DNA from: Virgibacillus ihumii
GTDB lineage: Bacteria; Bacillota; Bacilli; Bacillales; Amphibacillaceae
NCBI RefSeq assembly: GCF_902726655.1
Contig: NZ_CACVAN010000001.1
Location: 1,364,001-1,428,000 of the forward strand
Reading direction: 5' to 3'
DNA length: 64,000 nt
Under the pieces are notes generated by a model. It was not told the origin of the DNA. It did not search any database and was given only the letters and a program-made list of their open reading frames with translations. How positions within the stretch are numbered: the first letter of the stretch is position 1; each line of letters starts with the position of its first letter. Shown piece after piece: positions 16,115 to 24,996 of the stretch. A program made the position numbers and the translations under genes.

Positions 16115-18238
16115 GTGTGCCTCACTGTTCCACACTCTAAGTGGTTCAAATCCACTCGATAACTTTATCCTTTCAAGTATCGTAGCCGAAGAAGAATCCT
16201 CGCTGATGAGGCAGGATTGACAGGGTGTCCTCTGCGAAGGGGAATCCGAAAGGTCTGCAGGCAAAGTCCAGCCCGGAACATTGTGTGAACCAGAGGTGGC
16301 GGCGATGTTGGGTGACCCGCCCAAAAAACGGGGAAACCTGTGCAGTTGCGCACCTTGTAGGGAAACTAGAAAAGGGAAACGACCTACAGGGCACATCGAC
16401 GTGATTAGGGTCAGGATGGATGGAACAGAGTGTGTGATTACTGGGGGAAGCACTGTAGACTCCTATCGGTAAACACCGGTAGGTAGGGGAGGTATAACCC
16501 TAAATGGGGAAAGCCAAACCGAGGGTACTGCAGGTGGCGGATGGCTCCGTAGTAGCGATGAAGTCCGAGCCGATGAAGGCTGGCGACAGTCTGGAGGGGA
16601 AAACTCGGATGAGTAGATGCATGATGTCATCTAACCTGTGTCACGATCAAAAGTTGTGATATGGCGGTGAAGGGACCTGCTTCGTCAACATTGTGAATGG
16701 AAGTGAGTGGGAGACGTAACGCATTAAATGGAAAGGTTCACCAAGGGGTACGTCCTGCCGAACATGAAAAGCCATGTAAGGATACAGGTGGACTTGCGAC
16801 CTGAGTACATGATGATTGGATAGGAGCGATTGGCTTTTGCCTAAACACGTAATCCAACATGGTGGAACAAGCGAGGAATCGCCTCTTGTAGTGACCATAA
16901 GACCAATGTGGTGAGTAAGCGCGAAGGTGGTGATGAATATGCGACCAAAGCGCAAATTTTATTCCATCATTGATAAGGTGTACCGCATGAGTAACCTGTA
17001 CGATGCATGGAATGCCGTTAAGACCAATAAAGGTAGCGCCGGGGTAGATGGTGAAACCATCCTATGGTTTGAGGCGCAGTTGGAACAAAATCTTAGAGAA
17101 GTCCAACGGCTTTTGAAGCAACAGCGTTATCGACCGGAACCGGTACTACGTCACTATATCCCAAAAGGGGACGGCAAAAAGAAACGACCGCTGGGCATCC
17201 CCACTGTAAGGGACCGAATCATCCAACAAGCCGTACGGCAAATGATGGAACCCTTGTTTGACCGGGACTTTTATCCACACAGTTATGGGTTTCGAAAGGG
17301 ACATTCCCAACATCAGGCAGTGGACGTCGTAAGACGTGCGAAGAAGAATGGGTATGAATACGTGGTGGATTTGGATATCCAATCGTATTTCGATAATATC
17401 CCGCATGACTTATTGATGGAAAAAGTCAAAACAAAAATCGCCGACGGGCGAGTACTTGATTTGATTGAAATGTGGTTAAAAGCAGGTGTCATGGAAGACG
17501 ATCGGTTCTATGACACGACTTCCGGCTCTCCTCAGGGAGGGGTCATATCACCGTTATTGGCGAATGTCTATTTGGATGAATTTGATTGGAAAATGAACCA
17601 ACAAGGATTTCCAGTTGTACGTTTCGCGGACGATGCGATTATTTTCTGTAAAACGAAGATAAAAGCTAATCGAGCGTATAAAGCAGCTGAAGAGATATTG
17701 GAAGGCAATTTAAAGCTCACGATGCATCCCGAAAAGACGAAAGTCGTTCATTTTGATGAAGGATTTCGTTTTCTGGGGTTTCATTTCTGGAAAGACTATC
17801 TAGTCCTTCCAGATGAAAGAGCCCGAAAGGTTAAAGATAAAATAAGGCATCTATCAAGAAGACAACAAGGTAAGAGTCTGGCAGAAGTGATTCACAAACT
17901 GAATGAAGTCATTCGGGGATTTGCCAATTACTTCAGGATAGGAAATGTCAAAAAGAAATTCGAACGTCTGAATGAATGGATTCGAATGAGGGTGCGAGCT
18001 TATATGAGGAAAAAGCGTTCCATGGAGTCGAATTGGCGCATACCCAATAAAGTGTTAGCACAAGCGGGATTGGTTTCAATGGTCAGCTTATTCACCAAAC
18101 GTTCCTAATTCGTGAGTGAAATAAAGTAACAACTCATTCCCGGAAATGGGGAACTGACGAAGTGAAAGCCGGATGCGGGAAATCTGCACGTCCGGTTTGA
18201 CGAGGGGTCGGAGGGCGAAAGCCCTCCTCCTACTCTAC
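16115..18238 (+). mobile_element. group II intron, class C-like, 2.1 kb
   Basis: The 5' end GTGTGCC at 16115 follows the nfu terminator's T-run. About 820 bases of structured non-coding DNA (domains I-III) precede a reverse-transcriptase ORF in domain IV. A domain V hairpin lies at 18166-18198 (AGCCGGATGCG ... GTCCGGTTT). A short domain VI with GGAGGGC-GAAA-GCCCTCC follows and ends CTAC at about 18238. Class C introns are known to insert behind intrinsic terminators in the transcribed orientation, as here. The 3' boundary is uncertain by a few bases. The ORF is intact, so the element could be mobile. Confidence 0.9.
16939..18108 (+). CDS. ltrA: group II intron reverse transcriptase/maturase
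   Basis: A protein of about 389 residues with the seven reverse-transcriptase blocks: KTNKGSAGVDGETI, RPLGIPTVRDRIIQQAVR, HSYGFRKGHSQHQAV, YVVDLDIQSYFDNIPHDLL, GSPQGGVISPLLANVYLDEF and VVRFADDAIIFC. The catalytic box is F-A-D-D rather than the commoner YADD. A thumb/maturase X region follows (RFLGFHFWKDY, IRGFANYFRIGNVKKKFERL). It ends without an H-N-H endonuclease domain, as class C proteins do. The ATG at 16939 lies 8 bases after AAGGTGG; GTG at 16927 and ATG at 16933 are alternatives. Domain IV of the intron carries the gene. Confidence 0.93.
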   Translation: MRPKRKFYSIIDKVYRMSNLYDAWNAVKTNKGSAGVDGETILWFEAQLEQNLREVQRLLKQQRYRPEPVLRHYIPKGDGKKKRPLGIPTVRDRIIQQAVRQMMEPLFDRDFYPHSYGFRKGHSQHQAVDVVRRAKKNGYEYVVDLDIQSYFDNIPHDLLMEKVKTKIADGRVLDLIEMWLKAGVMEDDRFYDTTSGSPQGGVISPLLANVYLDEFDWKMNQQGFPVVRFADDAIIFCKTKIKANRAYKAAEEILEGNLKLTMHPEKTKVVHFDEGFRFLGFHFWKDYLVLPDERARKVKDKIRHLSRRQQGKSLAEVIHKLNEVIRGFANYFRIGNVKKKFERLNEWIRMRVRAYMRKKRSMESNWRIPNKVLAQAGLVSMVSLFTKRS

Positions 18239-18250
18239 TTTGATACTCAA

Positions 18251-19219
18251 TTAACCATTATTAACCGGAGTTAATGGATCCTTCCCATTAAACACTGCTG
18301 CAAGATTATCAAGACACAGCTTGAGCATTTTGGAGCGGGTTTCCTCACTTGCCGACCCTATGTGCGGCAATGCAACCACATTAGCGAGCTTGACAAGCTG
18401 GTGATCAGCACTGATTGGTTCACCTTTGAAAACATCCAATCCAGCGGCACGAATCGTTCCGTCTGTCAACGCATCGTATAAGGCATTCTCATCAACAGTA
18501 CCACCGCGCGAAACATTCACGAAAACTGCTGACCGCTTCATCTTCCCAAAAGCCTCCCGGTCAAATAAATTCGCAGTTTCATCCGTTAACGGGACAAGAC
18601 AAACTACAAAATCAGCTTCCGCCAGCAGTTCATCAAATTCTTTATACACCGCACCTAATTCCTGTTCAGCGTCAGGCTTGCGTGACCGTGCATGATACAA
18701 TACATTCATATCAAAGCCTTTTGCACGACTTGCCACCGCCTGCCCGATTCTGCCCATTCCGACAATTCCGATCGTTTTTTGATGTACATCAGCACCAGCC
18801 AGCAAGTATGGTGACCAATTTTCCCAGGCATCTTTTTTAATATATTCACTTGCTTCCACTATCCGACGGGCAGTCGCCATCAGGAGTGCGAATGTCAAAT
18901 CAGCAGTTGTCGCCGTCAGCACGTCAGGTGTATTCGTTACCGTGACACCCTTCTCCTCTGCAGCAGCAACATCCACATTGTCAAAACCGACCGCCATGTT
19001 GGCAACAATTTTCAACTTTTCCGCATGATCCAGCAATTCACGGTCAATCTGCTCGGTCAACAAACAAAGCAGCCCTTCCGCATCATTCACTTCCTTCAAC
19101 AGCACATCCCGTGGCACTGGTTCATCCGCTTTTTCCCACATCCGAAATGCAAACTGATCCTGATAGGGTTCCAGCAAACTTTCTGGAATCTTCCGTGTTA
19201 CATAAATAACTGGTTTCAC
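18251..19219 (-). CDS. D-2-hydroxyacid dehydrogenase (glyoxylate/hydroxypyruvate reductase type)
   Basis: A 322-residue NAD(P)-dependent enzyme. The nucleotide site is KTIGIVGMGRIGQAVASRAK. The catalytic set is Arg in VNVSRGGTVDE, Glu in DVFKGEP and His in LPHIGSASEETR. Substrate end: ANMAVGFDNVDVAAAEEKG. Overall it resembles the GhrB/GyaR group that reduces glyoxylate or hydroxypyruvate; substrate and cofactor choice cannot be read off. It starts with ATG after GGAGCG. Its stop lies 13 bases from the intron's 3' end, so its original 3' flank has been displaced by the intron. Confidence 0.9.
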   Translation of the reverse strand: MKPVIYVTRKIPESLLEPYQDQFAFRMWEKADEPVPRDVLLKEVNDAEGLLCLLTEQIDRELLDHAEKLKIVANMAVGFDNVDVAAAEEKGVTVTNTPDVLTATTADLTFALLMATARRIVEASEYIKKDAWENWSPYLLAGADVHQKTIGIVGMGRIGQAVASRAKGFDMNVLYHARSRKPDAEQELGAVYKEFDELLAEADFVVCLVPLTDETANLFDREAFGKMKRSAVFVNVSRGGTVDENALYDALTDGTIRAAGLDVFKGEPISADHQLVKLANVVALPHIGSASEETRSKMLKLCLDNLAAVFNGKDPLTPVNNG

Positions 19220-19249
19220 AAATCATTCGCTCCTCTATGCTTGAATTCT

Positions 19250-20221
19250 TTATAACCAGTGTAACACAGGGATCTCCAACCTTTCACAATCGACACCCGC
19301 TTCGTCAAAGAACTGTCCCAACCGTCGTTCATAATCCGCTTGACGTTCCAGCAGATCCCTCATTTCCCGCACACGCTGGGTGTCCTCCGAATTGGAAAAG
19401 CCACGTTCAATCGCATCAAATAAATGAATGGGAAAAATCAGCCGGGCATAGATCAATCGCCAACTGAATACGGACAACTGCCGCTTCTCCTGATATTCGT
19501 TCAAAAAATCCCTGATTTTATTCAGCGGATCATTTACCTGCAGGAGATTGTGACGGATATGTTCAGCCAAATCCCTTGCCGGATGATCATAAACAAGATC
19601 GTTCGTCCACACAAATCCATCCGCAAGTTTTTCGGAGTACCTTCTTAAGCATACGGTCCCTTGATCCACCTCCGCAAACCGTTTCTCACCTTCACTTTCC
19701 TGCATGTATTGAATCGCATTTTCACTGATACCAACAATATATGGCAGCGTATCAGCAAGCAGTAGACTCCATTCATCGAAAGCCTCTTCCGCATCTAGCA
19801 TAATTTTGTTTTCAAATGCTGTCAGCTTATCAATCCACAATTGCTTCCACTGACCATAACTGGAAATCTCCCTCGGTTCATACGGGTAATCCAGACCTGC
19901 GAGATGCAGGTCTGCCAATGCCTTTCCCTCCGATTTTCTTTGACCAGATGCAGCAAACGCAGCTTTCAAAACAAGATAATGGTTGCCCTGGTAACGTGTG
20001 AACCAATCCCCATTCACATTTTGAATCGGATACGCAACTTGTGTATAATTATTTTCAACTAAAAAATATGCCGTAGCCGCTTGCTCCATATGTATAATTT
20101 CCCTAAAATCAGCTGAAATGGTAAAATAAAGAAAGTTATCCTGCTTAAAACCCTCCCTTCCGTTCACAATAATATTTTCACGTGCATGTATATTATAGTA
20201 ATCGGCAAGCAATTCCCTCAT
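19250..20221 (-). CDS. yutH: YutH, CotS-like spore coat-associated protein
   Basis: About 323 residues, matching YutH of the CotS family (aminoglycoside phosphotransferase/kinase-like fold). It has no obvious complete catalytic loop. Recognisable stretches are RELLADYYNIHARENIIVNG, the FVWTNDLVYDHPARDLAEHI region (where kinases have the HGDxxxxN/D loop) and FSWRLIYARLIFPIHLFDAI. CotS-type proteins belong to the spore coat. The ATG at 20221 follows GGAGTG by 7 bases; an upstream ATG at 20236 has no ribosome binding site. It is divergent from yutG, as in B. subtilis. Confidence 0.85.
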   Translation of the reverse strand: MRELLADYYNIHARENIIVNGREGFKQDNFLYFTISADFREIIHMEQAATAYFLVENNYTQVAYPIQNVNGDWFTRYQGNHYLVLKAAFAASGQRKSEGKALADLHLAGLDYPYEPREISSYGQWKQLWIDKLTAFENKIMLDAEEAFDEWSLLLADTLPYIVGISENAIQYMQESEGEKRFAEVDQGTVCLRRYSEKLADGFVWTNDLVYDHPARDLAEHIRHNLLQVNDPLNKIRDFLNEYQEKRQLSVFSWRLIYARLIFPIHLFDAIERGFSNSEDTQRVREMRDLLERQADYERRLGQFFDEAGVDCERLEIPVLHWL

Positions 20222-20311
20222 GGATATCCACTCCATTCGAATAATATCTATATTATATCTATGTATGTATCAGCAATTTTTTAACTTTTATTGAAAGAAA
20301 AGGTGATGAAA

Positions 20312-20824
20312 ATGGACAAAAACACACAACAAAGCGAATTGGAATTAAAAGCAAGAGAATGGATGACACAACGAGGAGTTACACTGGATGACATTGCCGA
20401 ACTGGTATATTATCTCCAGGCAAAATATCATGAAAATCTAAGCATGGACGACTGCCTGCACAACGTCGACCAAGTATTAAAAAAACGGGAAGTGCAAAAT
20501 GCCATCCTGACGGGAATTCAGCTTGATGTACTTGCGGAGAAAAAACTGCTCGATCAGCCACTGCAAAAAACAATTGAAACGGATGAGAGCCTGTATGGAA
20601 TAGACGAAATCGTTGCCTTTGCCATTGTAAATGTCTACGGATCAATCGGCTTCACGAACTATGGCTATATTGACAAACAAAAGCCAGGCATTCTGCAGAA
20701 GCTGAACGACAAATCAACCGGAGAATGCCATACATTTCTCGATGACATCGTTGGAGCCATTGCCGCTGCCGCATCAAGCAGACTTGCACATGGTACAGCT
20801 GATGTAAAACAACTGGATGACTAA
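20312..20824 (+). CDS. yutG: YutG, phosphatidylglycerophosphatase A-like protein
   Basis: A 170-residue protein; YutG of B. subtilis is similar in size. The C-terminal two thirds form the PgpA-like all-helical domain, with TDESLYGIDEIVAFAIVN, YGSIGFTNYGYIDKQKPG and FLDDIVGAIAAAASSRLAHG, which carries the conserved acidic residues. Unlike PgpA it has no membrane helices. The Bacillus family is annotated as PgpA-like but its substrate is not proven. The ATG at 20312 follows AAAGGTG; in-frame starts at 20291 and 20306 are closer to or ahead of it. Confidence 0.85.
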   Translation: MDKNTQQSELELKAREWMTQRGVTLDDIAELVYYLQAKYHENLSMDDCLHNVDQVLKKREVQNAILTGIQLDVLAEKKLLDQPLQKTIETDESLYGIDEIVAFAIVNVYGSIGFTNYGYIDKQKPGILQKLNDKSTGECHTFLDDIVGAIAAAASSRLAHGTADVKQLDD

Positions 20825-20828
20825 ATTT

Positions 20829-20860
20829 AAAAAAGCTGCTCTAATGTGAGCAGCTTTTTA
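20829..20860. terminator. bidirectional terminator between yutG and yutF
   Basis: AAAAAGCTGCTC pairs perfectly with GAGCAGCTTTTT around a 6-base loop, with A/T tails on both sides for the convergent genes. Confidence 0.92.
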
Positions 20861-21628
20861 GATTCTTTCTATCCATTCATATAAATTTTTCACATAGTGC
20901 GTCGGCTTTTTTGCCAAACCAGAATAATCAGCGAACGATGTAACACCGGTAAAAACCATCAGCGTATCCAGCCCGGCATCCATCCCGGCACGGATATCGG
21001 TATGATAATTATCACCAATCATCAGTGTATCCGCTTTGGATGAACCGATTACAGCCAAAGCCTGTTCCATGATAATCTCTTCCGGTTTCCCGATAAAAGT
21101 CGGCTCCCTGCCCGTGCTCACGGAAATCACCGAAGTCAACGCACCATTACCCGGCTCCAAACCACGCTCGGTCGGAATCGCCACATCACTGTTGGTCGAG
21201 ATGAACGATGCGCCATTCCGGACTGCAATACATGCTGTTGACAGCTTCTCATAACTGATATTGTGGTCAATGCCGACTACCACAAAATCACAATTATTAT
21301 CGCTTATGCTGAGACCTTCTCCTTGAATTGCATTGTGCAGTCCTTCCTCGCCAATTACAAAACACCGCGCACCTTCTTTTTGCTTCCGAATATATTTCGC
21401 CGTCGCCATACTGGATGTAAAAACATGTTCCGGCGTCGACCTGATATCCATCTGTTCCAATTTATCCGAAATCTGCTCCGGTTTTTTGGAGGAATTATTC
21501 GTTAAAAATAAATACGGTATACCTTTTGCGGCCAGCTTATCAACAAACTCTCCGGCCGCCTCAATCCGTTCGTTCCCTCTGTACATCGTTCCGTCCAAAT
21601 CAATTAAGTATGCTTTATATGTCTTCAA
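20858..21628 (-). CDS. yutF: NagD-type HAD hydrolase YutF
   Basis: A 256-residue HAD phosphatase of the NagD/PGP group. Motif I is AYLIDLDGTMYRG, motif II FLTNNSS, and motifs III-IV FIGKPEEIIME and TLMIGDNYHTDIRAGMDAG. The large C2 cap fits sugar-phosphate or nucleotide-like substrates; the true substrate is unknown. The start is TTG at 21628 with AAGAGG upstream. It lies 15 bases after yutE on the same strand, giving a likely yutE-yutF transcript. Confidence 0.92.
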   Translation of the reverse strand: MKTYKAYLIDLDGTMYRGNERIEAAGEFVDKLAAKGIPYLFLTNNSSKKPEQISDKLEQMDIRSTPEHVFTSSMATAKYIRKQKEGARCFVIGEEGLHNAIQGEGLSISDNNCDFVVVGIDHNISYEKLSTACIAVRNGASFISTNSDVAIPTERGLEPGNGALTSVISVSTGREPTFIGKPEEIIMEQALAVIGSSKADTLMIGDNYHTDIRAGMDAGLDTLMVFTGVTSFADYSGLAKKPTHYVKNLYEWIERI

Positions 21629-21643
21629 ATACAGTACCTCTTT

Positions 21644-22087
21644 CTAATCATCATTCTTTATAAATGCATTCGCCACTCCAAGTTCTGTGTCCAAATATTT
21701 TCTTACATAGGAACTGAATTCTGACAGCTTTTCCATATGGTTCTTTAGAGTTTTCTCCAGCAATTCGTGATCAACAGACAAATACTCTTTAACAAGATGT
21801 TTCCGCAGCTGAATAACTACCTTCAATCCTTCATCATGACTCTTCGGCACCACTTTTTCATCAACCAGAATATCAATAATATCCTCATAGCTGCCCGGAT
21901 CACGCATAATAAATCCGTCAATCATCATGTTCCCGACATCAAGCATCGATTCGATCACCATATGTACCGTTCGTTCCAAATATAATTTTTCCATAAATGA
22001 ACCGAACTGATGCTTTTTTACCTCTGCCAGCAGTTCATTCATATAATCAAGTGTTTCTTCTATTTGTTTACGATCAACAAAATACAT
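21644..22087 (-). CDS. yutE: YutE, DUF86/HepT-like HEPN protein with degenerate active motif
   Basis: A 147-residue helical protein of the HepT (DUF86) family: MYFVDRKQIEETLDYMNELL, RTVHMVIESMLDVGNMMIDG, VIQLRKHLVKEYLSVD. In active HepT RNase toxins the last block reads RNxLVHxY (the RX4-6H motif). Here it is R-K-H-L-V-K-E-Y, so the Asn and the catalytic His are both replaced. No MNT antitoxin gene adjoins. This is therefore probably a housekeeping, non-nuclease member. GGAGGG precedes ATG. Confidence 0.85.
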   Translation of the reverse strand: MYFVDRKQIEETLDYMNELLAEVKKHQFGSFMEKLYLERTVHMVIESMLDVGNMMIDGFIMRDPGSYEDIIDILVDEKVVPKSHDEGLKVVIQLRKHLVKEYLSVDHELLEKTLKNHMEKLSEFSSYVRKYLDTELGVANAFIKNDD

Positions 22088-22176
22088 TTTTCACCCTCCG
22101 CATATCTTGCTCATTTAACTATATCATAAGAACCAATACATGTTATAGTAAAACAAAACTGCATGGAGTGAGTTAT

Positions 22177-22446
22177 ATGGATGAAAAATTCAATATACTA
22201 AAAGATGAAACACATACAAAAGAAGTCCGTTATATCAACTTTAAGGGTGATCTGCAACGCTATGACTTTGTTCTCATAAAGCACGAAGATGATCCAGCCA
22301 AGCATATTATTATCTATTTGCAGAAAAATCGTTTTGCGTTTTTGGGACTGGAGGATCTCGATAAAGAGGGCGAAATCGAGCACTTTTTTCATGAGACGGA
22401 GATGGAAGCGGATGAGATTCGGGAGTTTTTAAGGGGAGTGTTGTAA
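22177..22446 (+). CDS. DUF3055-like small cytosolic protein
   Basis: An 89-residue acidic protein: MDEKFNILKDETHTKEVRYI, then DLQRYDFVLIKHEDD, IIIYLQKNRFAFLGLEDL and EGEIEHFFHETEMEADEIRE. It resembles the DUF3055/SAV0927-type family of Firmicutes; its role is unknown. GGAGTGAG precedes the ATG at 22177. In-frame upstream sequence to 21997 lies over yutE on the other strand and is not part of the gene. It marks the left edge of the Tad block. Confidence 0.65.
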   Translation: MDEKFNILKDETHTKEVRYINFKGDLQRYDFVLIKHEDDPAKHIIIYLQKNRFAFLGLEDLDKEGEIEHFFHETEMEADEIREFLRGVL

Positions 22447-22449
22447 AAG

Positions 22450-22481
22450 ACAGGGAAGATGCTATTTGGCACCTTCCCTGT
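22450..22481. terminator. hairpin between the DUF3055-like gene and the Tad block
   Basis: ACAGGGAAG pairs with CTTCCCTGT. The T-run on the plus strand is poor; on the minus strand CTTTTAC follows, so it may end the accessory transcript. Confidence 0.55.
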
Positions 22482-22519
22482 TACCTACCTTTGTATGAAA
22501 AGTCTGCTTGTTACTGAAG

Positions 22520-23896
22520 TTAATCGTTATCTCTTAGATCTTCACGTTCGTCATAAGCCTTATCCCGAACGTTTTCTCTATGCTTATATGCTTTTTCCCG
22601 AATTATTTCCCGATACTTGTAAGCTGTGTTTCTAGCGTATTCTCTAAGTTTATATGCAATATCCGATGCAATACTTCTAATCTCTGATCCTTCTATATCC
22701 ATAGCCCTTTCCATTTTATATGTCAGATTTTTGATGCGTGTTTCTTCGTCATAAGCCGTATTTACCATTTCGGTTTCCATATCATAAAGTTCATTCACTC
22801 GATCGGTTTCCGTATCATAATATTTATTGACATTTTCTGTTTCCCAGTTATACCACTCGTTTATAAGTTCTGTAGTTTCTTGTTCAAAAAATTCATTTAG
22901 TTCCTGTTCAGTTCTTACTGTGGAATATTTTCCCTCGCCCGCTTCTGCAACCTGCTTTAATTGCTGCTGTCCTTTATCGTTCACATCAAATCCAATGATA
23001 TTGACAATTGCCTGCATATCAGATTGATTTAAACTCTTGGCAGCCTTTACGGGATTTCCACCACAAGTCTCCACCCCATCACTAACCACATAAATGATAT
23101 TTTCTGTATTTTTACCTCTCTCGTTCTTTAAGTTCTTCTTTGCCAACTCCATAACACCTGCTAATGGCGTCCATCCAGCCGGTGAAAAGGAGTTTAATGC
23201 TTTTTTAAATGATTTCTTTTTATAAGAGTCAAGAGAATAAATTTCCTCGATACTATTACAGGAAAGCTTTTTATCACTATCAGACCCAGTACCTTTGTGG
23301 CCGTAAACTGTTAAAGAAATATTTGCAGATTTAGGAAGGTTACTTGCGAAAGTATTCACTGCTTCCTTTGCCAATTCCATCTTTGTTTTGCCATTAATCA
23401 TTGCCCCCATACTTCCGCTCGCATCAAACAATATGGAAACATTCACCTTTGGCTGTTTTTTCTTTCCCGGTTTTTGCATTTCGCCGGGTTTTGAACTCGG
23501 ATTTTTAAATGATGTGTCTACACTGTTGAAAAATTCATAATAAGAACGATAATCTTCCCCAACCAAAGATAGAATCTTATAATAATAGTCTTTAGCATCA
23601 AGATCTTTCGGAAGCTGTTGCATGATTTGAAGCACTTTTTCTTCATTATAATTATCTCCACTATATTTGGCGTCCTCTAAACTTATCTGCATCCTTTCCT
23701 CAACATTAGAAAAATGCAAATGCTTCAAATCTGACTTATCATATGAACTTTTTTCATCTGCCTTCTTCTTTTCATCATCAGCTTGCTCAGTCGTTTCTTT
23801 TTCCTTTTGATCCGTTTCTTGTTCGTTATCCGCTCCACATGCTGATAACCCCACTAACATAGATAACAGAAACACAACAAATAAGAACTTCTTCAT
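22520..23896 (-). CDS. von Willebrand A lipoprotein 3 with hendecad-repeat tail
   Basis: A 458-residue surface lipoprotein. Signal peptide MKKFLFVVFLLSMLVGLSAC gives lipid Cys20. An acidic linker and a short helical domain (QLPKDLDAKDYYYKIL) precede a vWA domain with a complete MIDAS: DASGSM at 158-163, Thr243 in AGWTPLAG and Asp273 in VVSDGVETC. Cys213 and Cys278 are shared with the paralogues. Residues 346-455 are ten perfect-length 11-residue repeats (N-x-x-Y-x-x-E-T-x-x-V type, e.g. NKYYDTETDRV, NELYDMETEMV), a hendecad right-handed coiled coil. It is the last gene of the Tad block; the function is inferred to be a cell-surface adhesin or anchor. Confidence 0.88.
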   Translation of the reverse strand: MKKFLFVVFLLSMLVGLSACGADNEQETDQKEKETTEQADDEKKKADEKSSYDKSDLKHLHFSNVEERMQISLEDAKYSGDNYNEEKVLQIMQQLPKDLDAKDYYYKILSLVGEDYRSYYEFFNSVDTSFKNPSSKPGEMQKPGKKKQPKVNVSILFDASGSMGAMINGKTKMELAKEAVNTFASNLPKSANISLTVYGHKGTGSDSDKKLSCNSIEEIYSLDSYKKKSFKKALNSFSPAGWTPLAGVMELAKKNLKNERGKNTENIIYVVSDGVETCGGNPVKAAKSLNQSDMQAIVNIIGFDVNDKGQQQLKQVAEAGEGKYSTVRTEQELNEFFEQETTELINEWYNWETENVNKYYDTETDRVNELYDMETEMVNTAYDEETRIKNLTYKMERAMDIEGSEIRSIASDIAYKLREYARNTAYKYREIIREKAYKHRENVRDKAYDEREDLRDND

Positions 23897-23964
23897 CCAA
23901 ATCTCTCCTTGTATTTTTTACCAAGTCATCATATCGATTGTTTCCAAGCAAACCGGAATAAGAA

Positions 23965-23991
23965 GCACAAGAACCGTCCCAGTAATTCACA
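23965..23991 (-). repeat. short interspersed repeat, copy 1
   Basis: GCACAAGAACCGTCCCAGTA plus ATTC matches 24958-24984 at 22 of 24 positions. It lies between the 266-residue membrane protein gene and vWA 3. Similar GGGACGGTTCTTGTGCTTC elements are, from memory, scattered in Bacillaceae genomes. Confidence 0.55.
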
Positions 23992-24025
23992 ACCCACGGC
24001 TACAAGTTTTCAACAACTACAACTA

Positions 24026-24817
24026 TCATTCGGCATTTCGGTATCGGTAATTATACTTGTAATAAACCACACGTCTCTCAGTCTTAAATGTAGGTTGGCT
24101 CCAAATATTCCTCTTTTCATTCGTTTCCTCTGTTTTAACCATCTGGATTTCACCTGGTTCCAATTCCATTATGTTGGAATCAATGACCTTTAATTCTTCT
24201 TTATTTGCATCGAGTGCGTAGATCTGGAGCTGTACCTCTTTTGTGTTATCAAGATTATTCCTTACATAAAACACATTTTTATATTCTTCATCACAGTTCC
24301 TTCTTCTGAAACAATCACTTTCTGAGAGAACTTGAACTAATGATATTTCCTTATTTTCCGAGGAATTCTCCATTGCACTAATTGCATTATTTAATGTAAC
24401 AGCATAGGAAATTTTGTTGCCCAATGGCATAAACCACAGAAAGAAGATTAATAACGTTCCAGCAAACACCCCGGAGAAAATCCATACTACTTTAGGATTA
24501 TGTAATGTTTTTGATAAATTTTTTTGGCGTGCTATTACTGTCGTTATAATGTTGATAATCGCAATGATAACCCAAAGTGAACCAATTACTATCAATCCTA
24601 TCATACTTGTAAAACCATTTTGGAAGAATGAAAGGTTATAAGCAAAAGAAAGATAGAAATTAACCACAACGCTAAGTATTAAAATCACAACAAACAGTAT
24701 CAACGGACCCTTCCTATTAAACTTTTCCTTGTCACCTTTTTTGACGTCAATAAAGGACCATAAAATCCATATAAACGGTAGTAAATAAGCAACAATCACA
24801 ATTCCCATATAAAACAA
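24026..24817 (-). CDS. polytopic membrane protein with extracytoplasmic C-terminal domain, unknown
   Basis: About 263 residues. Four transmembrane helices occupy roughly 1-25, 38-60, 72-98 and 110-132. A 130-residue soluble domain follows, probably outside the cell, containing the cysteine pair in ESDCFRRRNCDEE and a beta-rich end (EVQLQIYALDANKEELKVID). The family is not recognised. The start may be TTG at 24817, five bases after AAGGTGG, or GTG at 24826 inside that ribosome binding site. It lies between two vWA lipoprotein genes on the same strand. Confidence 0.65.
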   Translation of the reverse strand: MFYMGIVIVAYLLPFIWILWSFIDVKKGDKEKFNRKGPLILFVVILILSVVVNFYLSFAYNLSFFQNGFTSMIGLIVIGSLWVIIAIINIITTVIARQKNLSKTLHNPKVVWIFSGVFAGTLLIFFLWFMPLGNKISYAVTLNNAISAMENSSENKEISLVQVLSESDCFRRRNCDEEYKNVFYVRNNLDNTKEVQLQIYALDANKEELKVIDSNIMELEPGEIQMVKTEETNEKRNIWSQPTFKTERRVVYYKYNYRYRNAE

Positions 24818-24957
24818 GTTTTCCACCTTCTTTTCAATCTGATCAGATAAAATATTAAATTCAACACCGTGTATACATGGGATCGGTTCTTTTGTTCCTT
24901 ATGAACTCAGTTACTTTTAATGGCTATGGATTATGCAAATTGTATCCATGCTAAGTA

Positions 24958-24984
24958 GCGCAAGAACCGTCCCAATAATTCTAC
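24958..24984 (-). repeat. short interspersed repeat, copy 2
   Basis: GCGCAAGAACCGTCCCAATA plus ATTC, near-identical to 23965-23991 and also placed just behind a stop codon (that of vWA 2). The pair may mark past duplication or be REP-like elements. Confidence 0.55.
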
Positions 24985-24996
24985 ATCAATCAACGT

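Noticed and set aside
16112..16394. Minus-strand ORFs in the 5' part of the group II intron
   Set aside because: They lie in structured intron RNA (domains I-III), have no ribosome binding sites and oppose the intron's direction.
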